Source: Prostheceraeus crozeri (Eukaryota > Platyhelminthes > Polycladida > Euryleptidae). From it: 64,000 bases of DNA. This document shows positions 39,575 to 52,600 of the stretch, piece by piece (position 1 is the first letter of the stretch; every line of letters begins with the position of its first letter). The position numbers and the translations under genes were made by a program. The notes beneath the pieces are model-generated. The model saw only the letters and a program-made list of their open reading frames with translations, had not been told where the DNA came from and ran no database searches. The stretch covers positions 174,573 to 238,572 of the forward strand of contig CAJQUW010011033.1 of assembly GCA_907163375.1 (NCBI GenBank), in the 5' to 3' direction.

Positions 39575-40300
39575 GAGCTGCTGACACTTCCTTCCTAGAT
39601 TCGCGAACAAAGCGCTTAATGGCATGGATTTGTAGATCTTGAACGCTGAATACAAAAATCACATTCTTAAGTGTCACAGCCAGTCGCTTTCGGTTATAGG
39701 ATTCCCACTGGAATCCGATGGTAAAATTCAAGAAATATCTATGGATTGTGAAACACTTTGCAACTTTCGTACATTTTCTTTTGCAGAAAAGAAACTATTT
39801 ATCCTACTAATGCCGTGAAATTTGAAACATGATTGAGTTCAGAGCATCAACTTCGATATAAAAGTTGAAGTGAGTCACATGATTCAGTATTTGATGTTTG
39901 AGAGCCTCTACAAAATGAGTAAATTTCATGTTTTGAATTAATATTGGTGATTTCACTCATTTTGTAGAGGTTCTCAAGCATCAAATACTGAATCATGTGA
40001 CTCACTTCAACTTTTATATCGAAGTTGATGCTCTGAACTCAATCATGTTTCAAATTTCACGGCATTAGTAGGATAAATAGTTTCTTTTCTGCAAAAGAAA
40101 ATGTACGAAAGTTGCAAAGTGTTTCACAATCCATAGATATTTCTTGAATTTTACCATTGGATTCCAGTGGGAATCCTATAACCGAAAGCGACTGGCTGTG
40201 ACACTTAAGAATGTGATTTTTGTATTCAGCGTTCAAGATCTACAAATCCATGCCATTAAGCCCTTTGTTCGCGAAATTAGGAAGAAAGTGTCAGCAGCTC
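39575..40300. repeat. Near-perfect 0.7-kb palindrome interrupting the LINE
   Basis: The left arm (about 39575-39925) and right arm (about 39948-40300) are reverse complements with only a few mismatches, separated by about 22 bp of AT-rich loop. Both arms contain AAAGAAAATGTACGAAAGTT and GGATTCCAGTGGGAATCC. No flanking duplication was found. Confidence 0.85.
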
Positions 40301-40491
40301 ATGTCATTGATTGAGTAGCCATGAATCAACTGGGCGTCTCTCAAGATAGCGTTAAAAGATGGCCATAAATGGAAAACGGGTGAATACATCATCTTGTAAA
40401 ACGCCTGATATCGTTCAAAGGGGTGAACCAAGTCCGTTCACAGCACATTTCGCAATTTATGCGCGGGTTGTCGCGTCATCTCAGAGTTCCG

Positions 40492-40851
40492 TTAAATTGT
40501 TTTTAGAAAAATACACTCGGGAATGGTCTTCCTTGAGATTGAATTGAAAGCCGTGTGGAAATTGATGAAGGCTATCGAGATATTAAGTTGATATTTTCTA
40601 CAGTCGTCAATGATAAATCGGAGCGCGGCTAATTGTTGAATTGTTGATCTTCCAGGCATAAATCCGGCTTGAAGAGGTGAAAGTCGCTGACCGAGATTGG
40701 ATTGAACACGGTTGAGAAGAATGCGATTATGAAGTTTTGCAGATGTACACTTATGATGGATGTTCCGCACCATTGTCTTTGTTCCGCAATAATTGTCAGG
40801 GAAGTAGACAAACCTGTCTTCAGAATGGAGACAAAAATGGATTCTCGTCAT
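40492..40851 (-). mobile_element. Decayed LINE, reverse-transcriptase palm fragment
   Basis: Minus strand: LHNRILLNRVQSNLGQRLSP, then LQAGFMPGRSTIQQLAALRF, then IIDDCRKYQLNISIAFINFH followed by TAFNSISRKTI. This is the well-known LINE reverse-transcriptase block (NRIL..R......QAGFRPGRST.QQI..LR.II......FIDFKKAFDS..R) with motif A mutated (FINFHTAFNS). It is a LINE fragment separated from its C-terminal part by the palindrome. Confidence 0.85.
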
Positions 40852-40956
40852 CTAGTAGGAGCCTTTGTTTCTGTAAAAAAAGACAAAAATTACTGTAGAC
40901 TGTTATAGACTTTATATAAATAAATATAAAAATATTTATGAAATAAATGACCATTT

Positions 40957-41236
40957 AATATCTCAAGAGAATGACAACTATTAAGTCAATACAAGACACC
41001 AACACCCTTGATTGGTGTAATAATAATAGGACAATAAGCTGTCGATATCACTTGGAGATGACTTCTGCCTTCACTCGCATTCCTTTTGAGCCGTCAGCAT
41101 GGCCTGTTGAAGAAGGTGCGAGCTCGTCTCCACCGCGGACTTCGGTTCGATTCCTAGGTCGGGCGAGTGCGGTCGGGGAATCAAGGGTGTTGGTGTCTTG
41201 TATTGACTTAATAGTTGTCATTATCTTTAGATATTC
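40957..41236. repeat. 280-bp foldback element with a tRNA-like B box
   Basis: Arms of about 58 bp (40957-41014 and 41178-41236, containing GACACCAACACCCTTGATT and its complement) enclose a GC-richer core with GGTTCGATTCC (41144-41154), an exact RNA polymerase III B box. Could be a SINE-derived or MITE-like unit. No clear target duplication. Confidence 0.6.
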
Positions 41237-41239
41237 AAT

Positions 41240-44200
41240 GTACTACGACAGAACTTTGTTGTAAATAACCATTTGTTGATAATTCATTGATACTTTTTCC
41301 GTCAGCGAAAGCAAGATCTATGCGATCGCATCTGCTGTCATTGTTGGCGGGAATTAACCGAATTACTTATTTTGCTATTTACTGGGATCCAGATCTGCTC
41401 GCGTTGCGTTGTGTCAATGTCTCCTGTTTTTAGCACATACTCCACTATATGAAAGTTTAAATGACAGTATAAGAAATGGGAAAATCAGCATGTGAAAGTG
41501 CTTGGGAAAGTCCTTCCAATAAAAGTGTAATGCGAGAGGTAATTAACACAAGGATTAGGCTACATTGAGAAATACTACTTTGTGTGGTGCCGCGTTATTC
41601 AATTTCATGCTGATCCTACTGACAAATAAATTTGATTTTAATGCTACATTATGAGAGGTCAGACCTACATACACGGTAACAAATAAATGCATTTCAAGTT
41701 CTACATTTGAAACGCTTTATCAGCTTCAAAAGTGAGTGCGATGAATTTCAGAAAATTAAGATTTGGTCCTGAAAGACTCCTGATATAAAGTCTTGTGAAT
41801 TGATATTTAGCGTTGAATGAGCGTCAAAAAACTCGAGGGAACCGAACATGTGGTTTCTAAGTTCTGGTTATTTTCGTGAAGGTTAAATACTGTAGCCCAC
41901 AAAACAACTAATTGTCTATTCCAATACAGTGCTTAATCCGGACATGTTTATGCTTAATTTAGCAATTTCACATAGAACTGCTACATATGTGCTGCTCTCT
42001 CCTACTTATCAATAGACCACGACTTTATCATTTGTGCTTTAATGAGCCTACATTCGAGTAATTTAATTTGTTTGAGAAACGAAAATCATCAGAAATGGAA
42101 TGACCATGCCTTAATGAAATGATAATAAATTTTCAATCGAACTGAAATGGAATTACATGTGTAAACAGTAGGCCTAATACTGTTTCACCTTTTTGTATTT
42201 GTTTTTTACTATCTATTCTTGTCATGAAGATTTGGCAAAGGCAAGTAACCAGAATAAATCTGACTATTAGCAAAGCTACAAGAGAAAATAACATCACATT
42301 CAGTGAAGCTGGAGTTCAAAGAAAGCATATTACCGGTAATTTAATTTAGTGCTTGGATAACTATGACCAATATATTTCTCTTGACAACTACTCCTTCTTC
42401 GTGAATCTAATGTGAGATAACGGATCTTTAAATCAAAACTGAGCTATCAATCATGACGCAGAAATTGAGCATACGCATGCCCACCTTCTTTTGCACATTC
42501 AATATGGCAATGGTTGACCGATAAGTGCTCACAATAGACAGTGAAATATAAAATGAAAAATTGACATTTCATTTTAACATTCCTGACAGAACAAACGTTG
42601 ACTTGCGAATGGAAATAATGATCTAAATCAAGGTTATCACAAATTGATTGTAATTAATTTGGACAAAACAATCAATTGATTTTTGCTGCATCAGAATGCA
42701 ATCAATCAATTGCTATTACACGTATTTCTCATACGATGATGAACCTAATCCCAGCAGGCATTTATAATAGAATATAATACTTACTAATTTAAATTATTAA
42801 TTGAAGTAGTCCTAATGAGGACTGATGGCGTTCTCCAATCCGCAAGTGTACAATTGCAATGCTACTGTCACCATTGGATTTTACAGTTCTTAAAAGAACT
42901 CAATGGAGCTTTCTCGTGGCAGAGAATTAAAATTGATCAGTTTTGGCCCAATAACTGGTAAAAATGGAAATCTTAAGACTTGTAACGCTACTCATTCTTA
43001 CTGTTGATATGCTACTAACATGGATCCCAAACACTGACGCATACATGTTCAAAACAGACGTATACTACTCCGACTACAGGTGCTGATAGTGGAAACAGAT
43101 AAGGAAAATGGTCACCATGCGTCAAGGAAATTAAAAATGGATATTATAGAACAACAGGAAACGGATGAATAAAAATTGGAAAAGTAGAGGTAAATCATAG
43201 ATTTCCAATGATGCTACTACTACAACGATTACAAGTGAACTAATGTTACACTATAACTGAGACTACACATAGTGGATAATGGTAATAGTGGACATTTGGA
43301 AAGTGAATAATGGAGGTAGACAATAGAACTACAATGACACTCTGCTTACAACCGAAAACAATTAAAGATCAGCAATCAATGAATTTATATACCAGAGTGC
43401 GGTAGTCAATTAATTGCAAGAATTGATCGCATCAATTAATAGTAGATGCACTATTACCATATACTCTTAGATGAATGGACCAGATAGTCAATGAGTGTGC
43501 AGACTGCAAACTCAACTCGGCTCGAGTTTGTTTTTGTCAAGTTTGACTCTGCACTTAGCTGTGATGAAACAAAGCATTAAAAGAAGTTTGAAAAAAATAT
43601 TGAACTGATTTGAAAAAACTTTCATGCTCTTACTTTTTACATCGCAATGATTCTGAAGAGATCAACTGATAGCATACGGAATTTCAGCCAAAGGTCTTAA
43701 AACCTGGCGATTTTATTATCAATAAGCGATTTCATTATTTCTCTCCCAGTCTACCGATTTCTATGAGCAATAGGACCAAAAGAAAGCTCAGAAAATGCTG
43801 GTTCACGGCATGTCTGATTATTTATAATGTTCACATGCTTTCCAATTGAACATTGCGATTAGTAGATCTTCTTGTTCCACTGTTTAGAAAACACGACGAC
43901 GGATGAAAGTTTTCTGTATAGCTTATTTGAAAGTTGAGAAAGAAAGCTCTCGAATGTTACATGACACGGTGATACATGACACGATTAGAAGCCATGAGAA
44001 TCGATGGAATTTTGACAAAATTTAGGTGGTGGGTTCTTTTAACAATCAACTCTAGTATTATTATCACAGGAGCTACCATTCATCGCATTTGTAAATTCTA
44101 TCCAATATATATATATATCTATTACAAGATCAGAGTTGGGTGCGCGATCCAAACATGATCGGTCCGTGATTGAAAATGTGACATTCCGAGATCGTGGACT

Positions 44201-46000
44201 ATTTCTTATTGTAAGTCCGCGATTCCGCGATAGCGCAGTTTCCATGTTTCTGATACTTATTTCAAATAACTGCATAAATAAAATGTTTAATGCTTGCTGT
44301 AGCGTTTTATTTTTGCTGTTGTGTCTAGCTGAGGAGGCATGCACGGCATGTCATAGGCCTACAGGCCGACTCGTGTTTGCTGAGTTGAATTGAATGATGA
44401 TAGCGCTATCGTCATATGGTTTATGCCCATGTGTACCTACATAGATCGTGATAATGATTCGAATACAAGCACTATACACGTCACGATGTCAGGGACTCGA
44501 GAACTTGAGGATGCGTCTTCAACATGTACCGACGCATGAAGGCGCTATGTCCGAGCAATAAATCATTCAAATAAAAGAAATTTAAGAAGCGCAGTAGAAT
44601 TAAGGCATATCACTTCGCTACCGATCAAGTGCGAGAAGCGATCAAATACTAAAAACATGTTTTTATCTGAATTTCTAGGCCAAAGAGTAATCGGGTCCTA
44701 TTACAATACAATTTATCCTTTGTTGTAATCTTTCAGGGAATATCAGACAACTAGAAAATTATTTTAGTAGGTATCTGAAGAAAAACTAGAGATATGCTCT
44801 TTTAACTGATTAATGATGTGGGCTAAATTATCTTCAACATCTCTGACATTTTCAATCAAAATCGCGGACTTAAGTCTGAATTTAATCCGCCCGCGATGTT
44901 TGAAATAATATGTTAAATATAGGTTGGCTTAGCAAATTACTATACAACAGCTCACAATCATTCTTTTAACTCGCAGATTCCTTTAACTACTAATAAATCA
45001 ATTAGTTGTTTTTATTTGAACTTCCTGCATTCTACTAATTGCAATATTGAAAATTAATTAACAATGAATTAATTACTGTGCAGATAGAATCCCTGCCCAT
45101 GATAATTTTCGTCTTTAGAGGAATTCCCATCAGTTATGAATCGCTGTTGTCTGATGATCAATTACACAATGATAGAAGTCCCGACTTTATTCGATCTAGA
45201 GTACATCAGCTGGAATTCTGAAGAACAATGTTGCAGTTGTAGCATTGCAGATAATACATGCACAATGGATGTTCATACTTGCAAATGCTAATGATTAACA
45301 CTATTTCACAAGTTGCTGATTCGCAGTTTTCGGATGTTCTGAAGAAAATTAGTGTGGTCATTTATTTGGTAGATTAATCGGATTTCCCCTGGAAATCTGG
45401 AATTCCCTTTCGTATTCCCGTGCCGAAGCTATGCGCACATCTTGTATTTTCTTATGTAATTAGAAAATAGACATATTCATGTTTTCATACATTCGACTAC
45501 TGGGTGTAGTACATCGTCTTTATCATTCAATGTGCTTCATCTAGTCGAGCACATAACGTTTACGCTTGTATCCACATGGTCACAGGCAGATTTACTGATC
45601 TGTTACAATGGTGTGCTCAACATGCAACGTGTCAAATAGAATGCTTCGATCTTGCATGCGTGTGTGAATTGTATGACATAGACAAAGTGAATTTGTGAAT
45701 CCGTTTCGTGCAGAATATCGTCACAAACATAGGCTGCTGTTGGTAATACGCTGACTTCGCATAGAACTGTTGAACGTCTGCAATCTGGCTACGGAGAGCC
45801 CAATAGCTCTACATACACCTCTGCAAGCGACAGCAGTTATCAATTGGGTAACGTCACTCTATTCTTAACCACCCTAGTCTATTGATTTGACGCTGCGTTG
45901 AGATAAGCTGTTCAGGCGTTGCCAAGCGACGCTAGTCAATCCAATATTTCTGGTTTTCCGTGGCTGCCAATCCGAAGGAAATTCTGTTGGTGATTCAACT
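41240..46000. other. Long non-coding stretch
   Basis: 4.7 kb of AT-rich DNA upstream of the zinc-finger gene. An (AT)n run at about 44104-44117 and a GC-richer patch at 44136-44240 with repeated GCGATTC words suggest small decayed repeats. The frames at 44039-44393 on both strands have no motif. Confidence 0.4.
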
Positions 46001-46079
46001 TACAACAGACTGCGGTACAGTGTGCTGCTTGCTATCGTTCACAGCGCTAAGTTGAGCGTGCGTGCGTCATAAACACACG

Positions 46080-46187
46080 GCGATCGTGTGTCTTAATTAT
46101 GTTACAGTGCATCGCAGAATAGGCATATTACGTTGTCTACGAAGTGGAGTCTTCACTGCATCATAAGGATCAGATCTTTAACAAGTG
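46080..46187 (+). other. Candidate 5'-untranslated exon of the Schnurri-like gene
   Basis: A good donor (AAGTG|GTAAGT at 46188) follows a stretch of more mixed composition, and the next acceptor (TTATTTTGCAG, ending 46663) precedes the coding exon. No ATG-initiated frame of note lies in the exon. Its 5' end is unknown and the start given is arbitrary. Confidence 0.35.
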
Positions 46188-46663
46188 GTAAGTTCTTTAG
46201 TTTTTACTCCATGAGCTCATTTGATTATCATTAAAATTAGAAAATCGGTAACTACTTCTTCCCTACCTTTTCTATTAATTACACACTAATGGGTTGCCGT
46301 GTGCTTTCATGTCTCGCCAAAACAGTAGGTATTCCGACAGTCGAAGTGTGCGTTCGCTGTGTTCCCATTACGACGCGTAGTTTATCGGAAACCCATAATG
46401 AATCATGGAACATTCTTGTCGTCATGGCGACCTCTCGAAATGGAGTTCCCTCCATAGCACTCGGCCGTCTATTTCCCCCATCTTGGGGACACGCCATCAT
46501 GCTTGTATTCTCCTTTGCTCTTCTCCTCGGCGCTATAGATAATCAACTGTGCTTGCGATTTGCCTGTTTATCTCCCAACTCCCAATAGATAGTTTGGTTC
46601 TATTCCACCTCTACGGCAGTTCTTTGATGTACTTGCATACTTGTTATTACAATTATTTTGCAG

Positions 46664-47534
46664 TTTTCACGAGGCGATTTTCCTCGATGAAGATTTAATT
46701 CCTCGATGAGCGACAAAGAAGAAACCGACAATTCATGGTCGGGTGGTGACTCGACTTCGAGCAGAGATCCATCCAATGCGGGAATTTCCCCGACCGGTGG
46801 TGCTAGTAAAACCAGCAGCTCAAGTGCTGGAAATGGTGCCAATGGAAATGTTGGTGGGAATCATCGCTTGGCAGCATTACTAACCGTCTCGAACAATGAG
46901 CTCAACCAACTCAACTCAACACCAGACCAATATCCGTGTCTCCCCCCAACTTCTAAAGGACGACCTCGAAAATATCCTCGCAAACAAGGAAAATACCGTT
47001 GTCAATATTGTGGAACAATGTGTACGAAGCCCAGTGTTCTTGAGAAGCATATTAGGGCGCACACGAATGAACGTCCGTATCCGTGCAGCCTCTGTGGGGT
47101 TAACTTTAAGACCAAGAGTAATCTATCGAAACATGAACGATCCAAAGCACATTCATCGCGTCTTCAATACGCCCAGTTGGAGGGTCCGAAGGGTGCAGCT
47201 GCCCTTGCAAACTTACCGTCGGAAGAAGACAGAAGTGGAGAGGAGATGGATGGCGAAGAATCTGATGGCGATGATGAAGCCATCTCAGGTCCAGGTATCA
47301 TTCACGATGGAACAAGCCCCTCAACTTCTTCGATAGCTCCATCTTCAAGTGCAATCCCACCCATTGAAGACGCTCAACAGCAGCAAGACGAGAAACCTTT
47401 GGTCGGCTTTCTCACTGTCCCTCAACCAGATGGACAAATGCTGAAAGTTCAAGTGCAAGTTGATCCCTCAGTATTGGTGAAATACAATAGCGACGGTTCA
47501 AACTTAGCGACTGGTGTCCCAATTAAAACCGAAG
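46664..47534 (+). CDS. HIVEP-like (schnurri): Schnurri/HIVEP-type C2H2 zinc-finger transcription factor, coding exon
   Basis: The exon begins after TTTTGCAG. The ATG at 46706 opens a frame to a GTAAGC donor (47535) leaving one base; residues printed beyond the donor are intronic. Residues 1-80 are Ser/Gly/Asn-rich. [20 protein letters not shown] (84-103) is an AT-hook-like basic run leading into two linked C2H2 fingers: C99/C102-H115/H119, then C127/C130-H143/H149 with the linker [22 protein letters not shown]...[14 protein letters not shown] is the ZAS finger pair of HIVEP/Schnurri proteins, which bind NF-kB-like and SMAD-linked sites in BMP signalling. An acidic run ([19 protein letters not shown]) follows, as in ZAS domains. 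Downstream exons are not confidently found. Confidence 0.85.
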
Positions 47535-47566
47535 GTAAGCCGAGTGTTATGTCGTTAGTTTGTTGA

Positions 47567-49382
47567 AATTAAAATAACTGGCTAAGTGAGGATCTGAGTT
47601 GGATCTGGATTTGGACCAGATGTATATGGCCTGCTTAACACCAAGCCTGCAACACGTACCTATATCCAATTTTTAGCCCGACTAGTTCGAAATTATCTAT
47701 CTTAATTTTCTCCAGAGCCTTAACGGTTTCTCTCATTTTCGATGGGTTCCTTATTCAATATGTGTGTCATAGATTTCAATAGTTAAAGTATAAGGTACCA
47801 TAATATGAAATTTTGTGTAATGGCAATCGGAGGTATCTTATGCAAGACATTTACGCATACAAAATTTAGCGTATCATCATATGTCATGTGCCCGTAGGAT
47901 TTTAAGATAGTACATGCATATCTTGAATTTCATTTGCATAATATAGTGCTTTATCATTTTTTGAACAAATTTGTAATGTACTCTACGCATAGTCAAGACA
48001 TTAGACAATCAGTCGTTTCTAATTATAAACAAAAGCATTGTTAGGTTTATCGTGACATACCGTGATTCACCCAGTTGTCCAGATGGGCCTTGAAGTGTGG
48101 CTGTTCAATTTCTGCTAGATAATGTGGGCTATATAATATCTAATTTCCCAGTTTTAGTTTAATCAGTGAAGATACACTACGCTGTGGATACTAGGCCTAC
48201 TTTTGTGTTACTATTAATCAACCGCAACTAGAGATTGGTAGTTGGATAAAAATTGAATAATTGCAATATGTAGTATTTTTCCAAGTTGAAATGATAGCAC
48301 GTCATTAACCCACGGGCTGACAAAGCTCTTATGACCTGCAATCCGCCGCGAAATCAATTCTGGTGGCCATGCATAAATTATTTTGTAAATTATAATTCAA
48401 ACGTAAAATTTCGATTAAGCAGGACAAAGATTTTATTTTTTGCTTATTTTTTTTGAATGAAAATTTCCTCTTTGTTACCTGATGTAGAATATTAGCTAAT
48501 TTACAGTGTTTTGCAGCAAAATTGCCCACCCATCAGATTTGTAAAAAAAGTACGAATATCTTCATCACACATTTATTAATACAAGTCGATATTGACCAAA
48601 CATCTCAGTTTCGCAAGAATGGTCAGAAAATTGTAAAAAGAAGCAAATCTAAAAAGAGTGTAGTCACCTCTAGAGGAAATGTAGGAGTGGACAATTAACC
48701 GGATTTTGCTGCACAACGCTGTGTTTCATCCTTGATTGGTCAATGTAAACTGATACAACCGTAAGGGCAATATGCAGATGAAACTCAGTTAGAATCAGGG
48801 AACTGCTCCTCACTTTAGAATCCGCATTTAGCAGCCTCATCCAAGAACTGGATTAAAGAAGCTATTTTAACATGGCATTCCTATTATTTTGCAAGCAGGA
48901 TCGGCAAAAGTTTTCATTATCAGTACACCTAGTGGAATGAATTTCGTCACCAATTCGGCGTTTTACATTGCAGCCCAAAGTTCAAATTGTTGAAGAAATG
49001 ACTGTTTGCAGTCATTTTGCATGGAACTTTCCAATAACTGGCACAAATTTCGATTGATCAGATTTAGAAGGTGTGATCGCTTCGTTTTATCTCAGACTTG
49101 AAAATATTTTGATTCTCACTGATATTGTTTTGCAGAGCACATGGATGCATCCACTAGGGTATTTTTTGCTGATTCCATCTCTGCATCAATGTACCTAATC
49201 CTTCACTTAATTTTCTACTTGATACCTTTCATGAGAAAAAAGCGCATAAAAGTCCATTGACAATATTCTTGAAAGATTGCCTACATATTTTATAATTAAA
49301 TTGTATTATTATGCAAATTTATATTTTGATAACATACACATGCATCTGCTGACCGATGAAGGCACAAAATCTGAAATAGTTA
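47567..49382. other. Intronic or intergenic, no recognisable gene
   Basis: AT-rich sequence after the Schnurri-like exon, presumably its intron. Nothing stands out. Confidence 0.4.
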
Positions 49383-49601
49383 TTACATTTTTCCTAATTC
49401 AGCTTCAATAAGTCGACCGAAGATATCCAAAGATAAAGAAATATTCTTTTCGTGGTCCTTGGACGGACCTGAGTCGAAAAATATCACTCCAGAGTGCAGG
49501 CTATCAACCATCAGGCCGACGTCAAGCACGAGCTCCTCTAGATCGATGAGGTGCCAGTCCGCACCGATTTGTAGGCCTCCCTCGGTTATATTTATGCGCA
49601 A
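49383..49601 (-). CDS. Orphan coding-like frame, function unknown
   Basis: A 72-codon minus-strand frame of clearly higher GC than its surroundings: TEGGLQIGADWHLIDLEELV, then LDVGLMVDSLHSGVIFFDSG, ending IFGRLIEAELGKM and a stop. Its amino-acid composition is globular and protein-like rather than random. It has no good splice acceptor at its start. It may be the last exon of a gene, a retrocopy or a transposon fragment. I do not recognise the family. Confidence 0.35.
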   Translation of the reverse strand: MRINITEGGLQIGADWHLIDLEELVLDVGLMVDSLHSGVIFFDSGPSKDHEKNISLSLDIFGRLIEAELGKM

Positions 49602-49619
49602 CGATTTTTATTGTCACAA

Positions 49620-52600
49620 TCTGTAAATGCTCGAATATTTCAATTCGACTTTTGAACTTACACACATTTCACTTAATATCTGCTTCATTATTCTCATAAG
49701 CCGGGTTTCGGTATTAGAAAGCTATGAATTTTGTGAAATTCCATTAACTAACACTGTGAACTTTGAATGTTTGAATTTTTGGATGTTTCAAATTCTATTT
49801 TTCAAATGGATGAATTATATGAATTTTTCACTTAGTTTTGGGACGACGACGATCTTGTAAACAGAAATGATAGTTATCCGCGGGGCCCAAAAAGCCTGTC
49901 TAATGTATTATTTTTTCTATTTCAAATAACTTTTTCTGTAGTAGATTGGTCTTTTACCTTGGAAAATTTTCCAAGAAATTCTTTGAAGAAGTTGTGACTT
50001 CTTTCATTTAAAATTCACTTAGGTATTTTTAGCAACCCTACACATAATTTGCCTTTACAAATAGTACACATTACTAGTATAGCCTATTTGTAATTCATTT
50101 TGATCAGCTTCTTCAGTGAGAACAATTTCGTAGCACAATTGTTGTTTTTCCTTTACTTACATGCACATTACTGATCTATTTTACTACATATAAGTAAGCA
50201 ATGGAAGACAGATAAATTTAATGGTTATTTATGGACATTCTGTCGTTCGCTCTCCAAAGCATTTTACCAACATCCTTTGTTTTTTACATACTGACATTTT
50301 GGGACCGTCCCGATTTTTTTCTCGGAAGAGTGGCAACTCTGTGTTTGTGTCCCCCTTGAAACATGAATTTCCAGTGCGACCCCCGCTACCGCATTCTCAT
50401 TCCTGCTTAAATGACGAATGAAAGGAAAGTATCAGATGTCGAGGCTGGTTCCATCGAGCCTCCAAACGTTTGGTCCAACTCAACTCTATCATGTTGCCTC
50501 TGAGGTAGTAGTGATGTAGCTGAGGACATGTTGTTATACTCTGCAGTCACCAAGTCCTTTGGCATAAAAGACTTCTATCAACCATGTCCACAACAATAGT
50601 TTTGTTCATTATCATATTAGAATTCTTCAAAGGCAAGCGATTCTTACTTAAGCAGAGAATGATCAAAAATTGCAGTAATATGTGTGTTGATTTGTGCATA
50701 TTCCCATAACAACCGGGTTAATGTACTGACGAAATAAAAAGGTATATAAAGAATGAAACATGAATGTGTAGAGGTTGAAGAGACGGGAAGTATTCTATCT
50801 CAAAACAACGCACGTCTGAGAAAACGACATTTGCTTTTTCTATAATGCAGAGAGGCATTTTCAAAGTACAGTTCACGCTCTTACGTAATTTATGATGGCT
50901 AGATAGGATTTCCATCGCAAGATGGATTTCGAAAATCTTTTGTCAAGCATCGCTGGTTATATTAAGCTAGAAACAAAGTAAGGCATAAACATGTATTGAA
51001 CATTGTATATATTTGAACTGATTTGTGCTGACAATAATTTCTAATTTTGGGTCATGCTGTTGACATGTAAGCCTAATGCTGCTACTTAACAGCCATCGAT
51101 ACTGGTAAATCACACCAGAAATAATTATTTGCTTGACTCTAGATAATATTATAGTTGAAATGAAGATAATGAGAATAGCATTTTTCAAAATTTCAATTTT
51201 TCAAAGTTTGTATGGTAACCTCTAACAGTTGCTATTTTTTCAGGTAGTGCCACTTAATAGTAAGTAGTGACTGAAATATAATTTCACAATTCAGAAAATA
51301 CAAATACGAAAATAACAAATGAATTTTAGCTCCAAGTCTCATAGTATCAGTTTTTTCATAAATTAAAAGGCCATCATCCAGACTTAGCCAAGCTCGTTGT
51401 GAAGTCGTGCCACTTAATGAATGCACGACAGAGAAAAAAAGCGTGACATGCTGTAAACTGTAAGGTCAACATCATCTAGAAATTCCACCATCCTGTGATG
51501 ATGCTAATGGAAAGGAATATAAGAAGATATTGAAAAATGCAATTAAGGTTACAGAAATTGGTTGCCCCTATTCAGAAGTTGGTTCACAAGTCGGTTACTG
51601 ATATTTGTTTTTCACATTCATCGTGATTCAGAATTGAAAACATCTGTTCACATGACTTAAGTCTAAACTTAGGCTATGTTTTACTCGTTTGAGCAGACAG
51701 ACTACAACTCTAGAATTTTTAAAACCGGATAATTCACTGATAAAACCGGACTTTTTTGGTATACATGTCGCATGCTTTGGGCTTAGATGTGAAGTGGTTA
51801 TTTCTGTTAAGAGATGAGAGGATGAAACGGAAGGGATAATTGCGTGTTGTTACCTACTTTATCAAGTGACCGTGTGATTCCAGATAATTGGAATCAGAAA
51901 TTTTCGGCACCAATCTAGAAAGTATACATATATATTTGTGAATGAAAATCAAACTATACAGACAAATTCAGAATGCTTCATAATAGTATAGAAGAAAAGA
52001 TTCGATTGTGTCAAAATACAAGGAACATAATGCTGTGCGGTAGAAAAAAAAGTTGTGAGTAAAGAACGGTTATTGACAGTGCAAAAGAGGACGAATTACA
52101 AATCAATGCGGAACTACGTATGCAGCTGGTTATAAATAAATGTGCAATAGGGTATGAAGGACCTTGAACGACGTGGAGTTCTGCATAACGGCTGCATTAA
52201 TTTCTGGGAATGGATTAAGCTGATTGGGCATAGATGGTGAAGAATATGATCAGCTTCCATGATGGTCTTAAAAGCTTTGATTGCTTGCTATTGACGCCTA
52301 ATAGACAGTGGAGTTAAGTTGTAACAGCCACAGGAACTGCCACAGATGATTCGGTGGCATATAATCTCAATCTGAAGGGAACCTTCTCAAATGTTTAGGT
52401 AATTGAGATTTCCTTTAATAACAACGTTGACGACTTAAAATGTAGACTTGAATTACTTGCTTCCTCTCGGAGAACGTAAGTTCATAGTCAGCCACATGTA
52501 GACCCATTAGTCCCTAGTCCAACTACATGTACAGCACACATTTGTGTTTTTTCTCAACCTTTATTTACCGACCTGTTAAATAGAGTCATAATTAATGATC

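Noticed and set aside
46279-46588. Frames on both strands in the intron before the Schnurri-like coding exon
   Set aside because: They lie between a good donor and acceptor and encode no recognisable domain.
46896-47336. A second plus-strand frame overlapping the zinc-finger exon
   Set aside because: The zinc-finger frame is clearly the coding one; this is its +1 shadow.
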